Part shown: positions 57,300 to 64,000 of the stretch, in pieces
How the letters are laid out: each line of letters starts with the position of its first letter
How positions within the stretch are numbered: the first letter of the stretch is position 1
Assembly: GCA_963580285.1 (NCBI GenBank)
Contig: OY757024.1
Location: 122,140,045 to 122,204,044 of the forward strand
Source of the DNA: Lucinisca nassula
Lineage: Eukaryota; Mollusca; Bivalvia; Lucinida; Lucinidae
DNA: 64,000 nt
Reading direction: 5' to 3'
Notes under the pieces: model-generated
Told to the model about the DNA's origin: nothing
Databases searched by the model: none
What the model saw: only the letters and a program-made list of their open reading frames with translations
Position numbers and translations under genes: made by a program

Positions 57300-57795
57300 A
57301 GATTGCATTTGCTCCCGCCCATCGGGGCCTAGTTGGAGTGAGTGAGTGTTTGAGTTTTACGCCCCACCAACAGCGAAGGTTATACGAAGACGGGACCTCG
57401 GTTTAAAGACTCATCCGAAAGTCTGGAGAAGCCAGAGATCGATCCTGCGACCCCTGGTTTACAAGGCGAGTAGCGTAACCACTACACCACGGAGGCTTCT
57501 AGGGGTCGAGTTGGAGAAATATAATTGGCCTGCATGATTCTTCCACACAGAGCTGAAACCGACTGCACACGAGTACTGGTAAACCGCTCAGAAGGTCTAA
57601 GCCTGCCCAGGCAAATTGGTGGGAGTCAGACTGTCCATGCATATAAACCCATATGTTGGTTTGATTTGGCGACAGGGATTGAGATGTCATTTTATCTCAA
57701 TGTCGGGTAAAAGTTCCACAAAATTGGAAGCAAAGTTTCCAAAATGACCTAAATAAGATTGACGGGGTCGTTAAACCTCAAATCAAATAAACAGA
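57300..57795 (+). mobile_element. SINE-A interrupted by SINE-F
   Basis: Head GCTCCCGCCCATCGGGGCC at 57,311, continuing after the insert at about 57,506 through GGGGTCGTTAAACCTCAAAT. Confidence 0.8.
57338..57501 (-). mobile_element. SINE-F, tRNA-derived, with 8-bp target duplication
   Basis: Minus-strand head GAAGCCTCCGTGGTGTAGTG, B box near GGATCGATCTC, and a GAGT/ACTC tail. AGTTGGAG lies at both edges (about 57,331 and 57,509). Confidence 0.75.
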
Positions 57796-58317
57796 TTGCA
57801 GCATTTGAAACATAACCAAAAAGTACCCCCTGAGAGCAAAGTACATTAAATCCTGTTTTTAAGCCTATGCATTTAAAAAAATGAAATTTATATTACCATG
57901 TTTTCATAAAAAAAATAATAGAAAAAAAAGAACGAAAACAAGCCTCCTCCGTAATTTGAACTCGGGATCCTCTGGTTCACAGTCCAACACACTATCAACG
58001 GTTTCAAAGCGTGTGGATCCAGATCAGACTGCTCCACACGGTTTGCCTGTATGCAAAAAATACGTTTGAATAGGTTACAAGATGAGACAACAGACGACAT
58101 TTATTATATGTAATTTCTCTTAGCACTACAAGAAATGATGGGCATTCGGGCATCCATATACAACACAGCGTGGATGTGTAGGCTGATCTGAGTCTCCACT
58201 GGGGCACATGCTCGAAACCCCATTTCGCTTGGTGCTGCCCGTCACTTGTGTGAAACTTTCATGCTTCAATTATGCGTATAGTTTTATTTGTTTTTATGCA
58301 TCATTGAGGTGGTTCTG
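57796..58317. other. No gene; short tRNA-like scrap
   Basis: 57,950-57,985 resembles an inverted tRNA T arm and anticodon arm (TTTGAACTCGGGATCCTCTG). A unit related to the 102-bp array (GTGGATCCAGATCAGACTGC) follows at 58,012. Confidence 0.45.
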
Positions 58318-58402
58318 ATGTTTTGTTTTATGTCCCCGTCAGCACCATATAGGTAATTTTGCAGACGTTCCTTCCAATTTTTGGGTTTTTTATCCGACAT
58401 TC
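58318..58402 (-). mobile_element. SINE-A 3' fragment
   Basis: ATGTCCCCGTCAGCACCATA, GACGTTCCTTCCAATTTTTG. Confidence 0.65.
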
Positions 58403-58487
58403 AAAACCTCGTTTTACAATATATTAGATGGTTTTTGAAGGATATATTAAATATTTGTTGCACGGGATTCTATGCGGAACCCGGGAA

Positions 58488-58905
58488 CAAGATATTAAGT
58501 TGTGCGAACAAGATATCATCTTGTGCGAACAAGATATCATCTTGTGCGCACAAGATAATATGTTGTGCGGACAAGATATTATCTTGTGCGGACAACATAA
58601 TTTATGTTGTGCGGACAACATATTATCTTGTGCGGACAAGATAATATTTTGTTTGCACAATTTAATATCTTGTGCGGACAAGATATTATCTTGATCGCAC
58701 AACATATCTTGTTTACACAACATAGAGCTTGGGAACATATTATCTTGTGCAGACAAGATATTAAGTTGTGCGAACAATATCTTGTGCGGACAAGATATTA
58801 TCTTGTGCGCACCGTGAAGATAATATCTTGTCCGCACAAGATAATATGTTGTCCGAACAAGATAATATCTTGTCCGCTCGAGATATTATCTTGTTCGCAC
58901 AACAT
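58488..58905. repeat. Palindromic minisatellite
   Basis: About 18 short units built from TTGTGCGGACAAGATATTATC and its complement in mixed orientation. Nearly every unit can pair with its neighbours. Open frames on both strands here are by-products of the repeat. Confidence 0.85.
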
Positions 58906-59142
58906 AATAAAAATAAAAAATCATGTCCCTTCCAGGGTCCGTAATTCTAACTGTGCTATATAACTACGCGCGGGAGTTGGGAACTTAGCTTTAGACGTCG
59001 TCCCCCCAGACGCATCCGGACGCATTTCCTCCGAGTTTCTTGATTGGACTTTGGACAAAGATGACATTGAAAGGTTATTTTTTCAGGAAATATTGTTAGT
59101 CCTGAAAAGGACTGTTATACTGCGCAAGTGTAAAAGAGCTAT

Positions 59143-59712
59143 TTAGAACATCGATATACAGGCGCGTGCAATACTGTCTTCAAACTGGTCGTATTTATCT
59201 TCTTTTAAATGAATATGGTCTTCGCTCTTGATGTTTGCTGTCGAGTTCAAGTCGCCGTAGTCCCATATCATACCGTCGCTGAAACACTGCATCAGCATCT
59301 TGTTGTGGAGTTTGATCTTTTTGTTCAGGTTCCTGTTGTGTTGCAGGAAGACTTGACCAAACTTTATGTTTCGGACCCCTTTACCTCGCAGAATGTCGTC
59401 AATGGTCTTCATATACGCTCTCATAGCCTTTATCGACATATTTTTTATGTCGTTTTCACCGATCTGAATGAATACGGAGTCGAAGGATCGCCAATCTCTG
59501 TTAGTATTGGAGACGAAATCCACCAAATCGACGAGATGCATGCCACCCTCACCATACGCCTCGCCATGGCAAGGAAGTTGTGGCCGTCGCTTATTCCTAC
59601 GCCACCAGACAATAAGTCGCCGGATAAAACTGTGTCCTATGACGAAGACCTTCGGACCTGGTCCTTTCCAAATAAACCGTTCTATTTTCTTATGTTTCGT
59701 TGTGGCTTGCAT
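59143..59712 (-). CDS. SGNH/GDSL-hydrolase-like protein, single exon
   Basis: 189 codons from the first ATG (59,710-59,712); the frame is open upstream to a TGA, with no acceptor that I trust. SGNH blocks in order: block I VIGHSFIRRL (Ser28, with H in place of the usual D); a Gly-rich block GEGGMHLVDL (about 54-63); block III IGENDI (Asn87); block V DHIHL (Asp165, His168). The catalytic Ser-Asp-His set is complete. Such stand-alone SGNH proteins occur in multiple copies in invertebrate genomes, often near transposons; substrate unknown. No signal peptide is visible. It has no stop or frameshift, unlike its surroundings. Confidence 0.7.
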   Translation of the reverse strand: MQATTKHKKIERFIWKGPGPKVFVIGHSFIRRLIVWWRRNKRRPQLPCHGEAYGEGGMHLVDLVDFVSNTNRDWRSFDSVFIQIGENDIKNMSIKAMRAYMKTIDDILRGKGVRNIKFGQVFLQHNRNLNKKIKLHNKMLMQCFSDGMIWDYGDLNSTANIKSEDHIHLKEDKYDQFEDSIARACISMF

Positions 59713-59974
59713 TGTAGTCGGGAGAAAACTATCAGTTGTAGGTACAAGTAGTTGTTGTTTCCAGTTTCCCCGTGTCACGGGTCGTCAGCTGGTGGGTACA
59801 AGTAAATTTGAAATATTTATATTAAGAAGTTGTGACTACTCAGTGTCATCTCCTCTACAGTGACTCAAACTGACAACGCAGGCGCCGCATGTCTACACAC
59901 ATACGAGGACTATTCGATAAGTTCGTAGCCGTTTTGAACTGATATATTCAACGCAAATAATTAGGAAAAGTAAT

Positions 59975-60170
59975 TACTAAAAACACGATTATACAAATAT
60001 ATTGTTAACCTTACCTTCGAAGAACGAAAATTTTTGGATGAAAAATTGTGAAATTTTTCTCATTTCTGCTAAAAATATTGATTGTGGGTAATCGTTAGAA
60101 CCGCTTCACCGAGGCGGTTCTAACAAGTACCTACAATCTATATTTAAGAGTAGAAATAAAAATAAGGTTT
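59975..60170 (-). mobile_element. FB-4 MITE half
   Basis: AAAAACACGATTATACAAAT and the palindrome GGTAATCGTTAGAACCGCTT/CGGTTCTAACAAGTACC. Confidence 0.65.
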
Positions 60171-60289
60171 TTAACGCAACCTAGCCTTCTAGTAATCGGG
60201 GAACGGACAAAAGCCCACTGAGACAAAAGCCCGATGGACTAAATCCCACTGGACACAATCCCACTGCTAAATTTGGAAAGGAGGACACA

Positions 60290-61020
60290 AGCCCATTGCT
60301 ATTAACAAAGGATCTATACTGTTTGCTTTGGGCCTGTATATCTATACAGAATGGCAAACATTGTAGGCCCTGATCAGACTGCTAAGGCCCAGTCTGAACT
60401 GGCTTTGCACCGTTTGCTTAGACCTGCCTTTCCCCTTACTTAGAAAGGCAAACAGTATAGATCCTGATCAGACTGCTCCTCAGGAGGCCTTTCTGTATGT
60501 CTCCCATCCCCTTAAGCCTGTCTCTACAGTAAGAACGGCAAAAAGTGTAGACCCTGTTCAGACTTCTCCTAAGGTTGTCTTACGGTATATCTTCTATCTC
60601 GCGAATAGACTGCTTAAACCTGGGTCTATATTTAGAATGGCAAACAGTGTTGACCCTGTTCAGACTGCTCCTAAGGATGTCATACGGTATATCTTCTATC
60701 TCGCGAATAGACTGCTTAAACCTGTGTCTATATTTAGAACGGCAAAAAGTGTAGACCCTGTTCAGACTTCTCCTAAGGATGTCTTACGGTATATCTTCCA
60801 TCTCGCGAATAGACTGCTTAAGCCTGTGTCTATATTTAGAACGGCAAATAGTGTAGACCCTGTTCAGACTTCTCCTAAGGATGGCTTACGGCATATCTTC
60901 TATCTCGCGAATAGACTGCTTAAGCCTGTGTCTATATTTAGAACGGCAAACAGTGTTGACCCTGTTCAGACTTCTCCTAAGGAGGCCTTTCTGTATGTCT
61001 TCTATATCCCGAGTAGACTG
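60290..61020 (+). repeat. 102-bp tandem repeat, open in one frame
   Basis: About seven units of GGCAAACAGTGTAGACCCTG..TTCAGACTGCTCCTAAGG..TATCTCGCGAATAGACTGC. The period is a multiple of three, so 60,637-61,149 stays open and would encode a 34-residue repeat (SVDPVQTSPKDVLRYIF..ANRLLKP). Isolated units are scattered through the window (32.2, 35.4, 52.5, 58.0, 61.9 kb). Read as a repeat, not a protein gene. Confidence 0.75.
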
Positions 61021-61104
61021 CTCCCAAGAAACAAAAAGTGGACACAAGTCTTTAATTATATGTATATGTATAAAATACATTGCTTACTCAATTACCCCTT
61101 AAAA

Positions 61105-61330
61105 CGCACAATAATGCAAATAACTGGGCTTCTGTCCTCATCATGTTAACAAGTCCGAGAAATGAACACTCCTCTAAACCCCACTTTATATAAAGACATA
61201 GGGTTTACGGTGGCATACATTATTTTCTTTATTTTTTCTCCAAGGCACAGGTTGTGGGTACTCGTTTGAACCGCCTCAATGGAGCGATTTTAATGAGCAC
61301 GCTCAACCTATGTTTGGAGAAGAAAAAAAA
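61105..61330 (+). mobile_element. FB-4 fragment
   Basis: AACCCCACTTTATATAAAG, GTACTCGTTTGAACCGCCTC/GGAGCGATTTTAATGAGCAC. Confidence 0.6.
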
Positions 61331-61429
61331 AAAAAAAGAAAATTTTCACAAATTTTCATCAGAAAACTGTCTCTCTTTTTTTTTTTTTTTTTAAGATTAG
61401 GAAAAATGTATTGTGCCTCACGGATGTGT

Positions 61430-62911
61430 TATCGTAATGCAGTAGGCTTTTGTCCCAGTAGAATTTCGTCCTTGTGTATGACCACACGTGTAAAAACACT
61501 TTGGCGGGATTAAGTAACGTCATCACGACGTCCATGTCAACCATGCATATTTTGTGGCAAAATGTCAAATTTAAAGGCGATAAAATCCAATTAAAAGTGG
61601 TCGATTCCAGGACATTTGCCCCCCAATGAATTAATCTAAAAATGGACATTTGCCCCCCACTTGAAAATGCGACCTGGACATTTGTCCCCCAGAGCTTATT
61701 TTTGGTATGGACATCTGCTCCCCAGTGCTTATTTTACAGGTGGACATTTGCCCCCAATGCTTATTTCAGAAAGGGACATTTGCCCCCCCCCCCCCCCCCC
61801 CCCGACAGACCAGGGCTAACACAAAGGAGGAAAAAAATGTATTTATTGGTTTATTATCATCAGAAAAACAAAATGTTAAACAATAAATTACACCATCTAT
61901 ATAAATATGAATCCCATAATAACCTGCTGTTATGGACAACCCCTACGTTAGAAAGCAGTATGGATCCCGATCAGATGCCATGTATGATTGGGATCTGTAC
62001 TGTTTGTCATGCAATTTGTTAACAAAAATATACCAAGAATGTGATGGTTAATAGTCAACAATTGGAGATGCTTAATTTATTCAGCAGGATAAGGGTTAAG
62101 CAAGTCAGCTACAGAACCATATATTGAGTTTGCGCCTCACTGAGGATCCAAGTGGTTTTAACACTGGATACATTGATGCATGGCCTGATAAATCCAATGC
62201 CCAGCTGCCCGGGACAAGTCAAAATTTTGGCTGGGCAAGTGATTTTTTATTTCACTTGCCCAGAAAAATGTATGGAATATATAAGGAATATTTTCATTCC
62301 GAGCCAATTTCCTGAAGCTGTGGACTGCCGGGCAAGTATTTGAATCTTGGATTTGTCAGGCCCTGCACTGATGGTTATTATTCTTGAAGTAATTGAAATG
62401 TCATCATCTTGAATGGGCTGTAAAACCATAACCAAAACGTTATCATGTAAATTATGTAGCTATATACAAGTCTGTATATTGAATATCCTTGTAAGTTCTC
62501 AGAAAAAAAAAAGGCATACAAGGGTATTGTAGGAACATGTTAGAACTATCTAGAGATGGTTCTAGCCAGGTTGGGGGGCAAATGTCCCTTTCTGAAATAA
62601 GCAGTGGGGGGGGGGGGGCAAATGTCCACCTGTAAAATAAGCACTGGGTGGCAGATGTCCATACCAAAAATAAGCTCTTGGGGGCAAATGTCCGGATTGC
62701 ATTTTCAACTGGGGGGCAAATGTCTGTTTTTAGTTTAAGTCATTGGGGGGCAAACGTCCTGGGGCTAAAGTCCGGAGACCAAAGTGGTCATATGATAAAC
62801 AGAATCATATTTATGACTCGTGGTCATTTAATGTGAAATTTATGAAACTCGCCGAAGGGTCGTTTTATAAATTTCATATGAAATGACTACTCGTGTAAGA
62901 TTCTCTATACT
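61430..62911 (+). mobile_element. FB-2 hairpin-ended element split by FB-6
   Basis: Body at 61,430-61,602 (ACGTCCATGTCAACCATG, AAATTTAAAGGCGATAAAAT). It resumes at 62,781 with GTGGTCATATGATAAACAG, the hairpin (AAATTTATGAAACTCGCC/TTTATAAATTTCATATG) and GTGTAAGATTCTCTA ending at 62,909. Confidence 0.8.
61603..62780. mobile_element. FB-6: 1.2-kb element with C-rich repeated TIRs
   Basis: Each end (61,611-61,803 and 62,571-62,765) carries four to five copies of GGACATTTGCCCCCC spaced about 37 bp, in opposite orientation. AAAGTGGTC flanks both edges (61,594-61,602 and 62,781-62,789). If the element is taken to start GGTC and end GACC, the duplication shrinks to AAAGT. Long C and G homopolymers occur at 61,783 and 62,606. 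No coding capacity. Confidence 0.8.
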
Positions 62912-63060
62912 GAATAACCCTCAAAACCCCGCCTCACATAGAGATGATTGGGGTTTAAAGGGATATACTTTATTCGCCATTCCCCACTAAAGGCACATGC
63001 CGCGGGTACCTTTCAGAGGCGCATCAGTGGAGCGGTTCTAACGAGCACCCACCTCGAGCA
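62912..63060 (+). mobile_element. FB-4 fragment
   Basis: CTCAAAACCCCGCC, ATTGGGGTTTAAAGGGATA, GAGCGGTTCTAACGAGCACC. Confidence 0.55.
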
Positions 63061-63480
63061 CCCACGTATGTCCGCAGCACGAACAAGAGAACTATCACAA
63101 ACTTTTGTAAGAAAAAGATCACAAAATTTCACCTGTAAATTATTATTTTTTTTTTGGGAAATATGGAAGAATGTATTATGTCACAAGGATGCGTTATCGA
63201 TGACTTGAAAGGTCTTGCAGCGTATTGCAGCGGATACCTGTGAAAAAATGACAAGTGGTGTATTGACATCTCAGTGAAATGCTAAAATTTTCACACCTTG
63301 ATTGAAGGTACGAGAACATTGTTGTTTTAAGAGACTGATAAAACTAATTGACATGTTGATTGTCAAAAAATGGGTACTGGGTATAAAAGATCAGAATGTG
63401 TTTTAGTGTTGTAGTCAAGCAAGTGTTACCTTGGAGTACGTAAGTTTAATTTGTCTTTTTATTTATTTGTTTAGATTCTT
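63061..63480. other. No gene recognised
   Basis: AT-rich spacer with a T-run at 63,145. Confidence 0.4.
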
Positions 63481-63484
63481 CTAT

Positions 63485-64000
63485 GCTTCTTTACGAAAAC
63501 ATGCACGCTTTATACACATCAAATTTTACTGCTGAAAAAGAAATTTTATAACATGAAAACTTACTTATTGAACATATATTGAGGGTACTCGTTCACCAGT
63601 GCGTAATAGTGCATTTTTCACCTCGAAAATTGCTATTTTGAGAGGTGAAAAATATGTTTATACTGCAAACATAGGTTGTGGATGCGGTTACCCATAACCT
63701 ATGTTTGCAGTATAAACAAGAAAAATATACCGTAAATACCAGTTTTCTCGATATAATGTGGGTTTTAGGGGGTGTTTATTTCACTGACTAATTTACGTGA
63801 CGAGAAAGGCCCAAACTTGCGAATATCAGATTCAGATAATGAAATGAAGTTAATTCGATCATACTGCACTTTGTTCATATTTCTGCTCTATAATCATAGC
63901 TTATACTCGTTAGTTCCGATGTTTTCCTGTCCTAGTTTTAGCAGAAATAAGAAATAAAATGTATACTCCAGTGAACCCGACTTTTACTACTATGAAAAAA
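63485..64000 (+). mobile_element. FB-4 fragments to the window end
   Basis: TTTACGAAAACATGCACGC at 63,491, a palindrome ATAGGTTGTGGATGCGGTTA/CCCATAACCTATG at 63,670-63,705, and GTGAACCCGACTTTTACTA at the end. Confidence 0.6.

Noticed and set aside
58424..58963. Overlapping open frames of 88-137 codons on both strands
   Set aside because: They are translations of the palindromic minisatellite and occur in several frames at once.
59209..59863. Plus-strand frames of 180 and 131 codons
   Set aside because: Shadows of the SGNH ORF on the minus strand; no domain of their own.

Overview
The window is eukaryotic nuclear DNA. It is AT-rich, has few long open frames, and is packed with SINEs, foldback DNA elements, satellites and decayed retroelements. 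The element set (Naiad-type Penelope-like retroelements with in-frame UGA codons, a DUF3504 tyrosine recombinase, tRNA-derived SINEs ending in GTTAAAC plus a CAAA-like tail, and a defensin-like exon) fits a mollusc, most likely a heterodont bivalve (clam-like). Species cannot be fixed from sequence alone. No bacterial-style operon is present.

Layout. 1-21,805: two tandem copies of a 16,278-bp unit. Positions 1-5,527 are the tail of copy 1 and 5,528-21,805 is the whole of copy 2; the one difference I found is at 923/17,201. Each copy carries Penelope-like (PLE) pseudogenes, a perfect-looking hammerhead ribozyme, and a two-exon defensin-like gene, so the host-defence peptide gene is present twice. 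Copy 2 also shows a cluster of hairpin-ended repeats (8.4-12.1 kb), a tyrosine-recombinase exon (12.2-13.0 kb) and the longest PLE (14.2-17.1 kb), whose N-terminal GIY-YIG half reads through five in-frame TGA codons.

21.8-41.1 kb: dispersed PLE tails, SINEs, tRNA-like sequences (one inside a 78-bp-arm palindrome), a roughly 0.9-kb inverted repeat 5 kb apart with zinc-finger-like remnants, and a second PLE reverse transcriptase fragment. 41.1-53 kb: three satellite-like arrays (about 166, 140 and 166 bp) and a 3.8-kb foldback element with 125-bp palindromic terminal repeats and a 9-bp target duplication. 53-64 kb: SINEs, MITEs, a palindromic minisatellite, an SGNH-hydrolase-like ORF, a 102-bp in-frame repeat array, and a 1.2-kb element with C-rich terminal repeats inserted into a hairpin-ended element.

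Only three features look like real host-type or element-type coding sequence with recognisable domains outside the PLEs: the defensin-like gene (twice), the recombinase exon and the SGNH ORF. Family names such as FB-1 to FB-6 and SINE-A to SINE-F are my own labels. The strongest candidates for something little described are the hairpin-ended FB-1/2/3 elements with interchangeable hairpins and the 3.8-kb FB-5 element.
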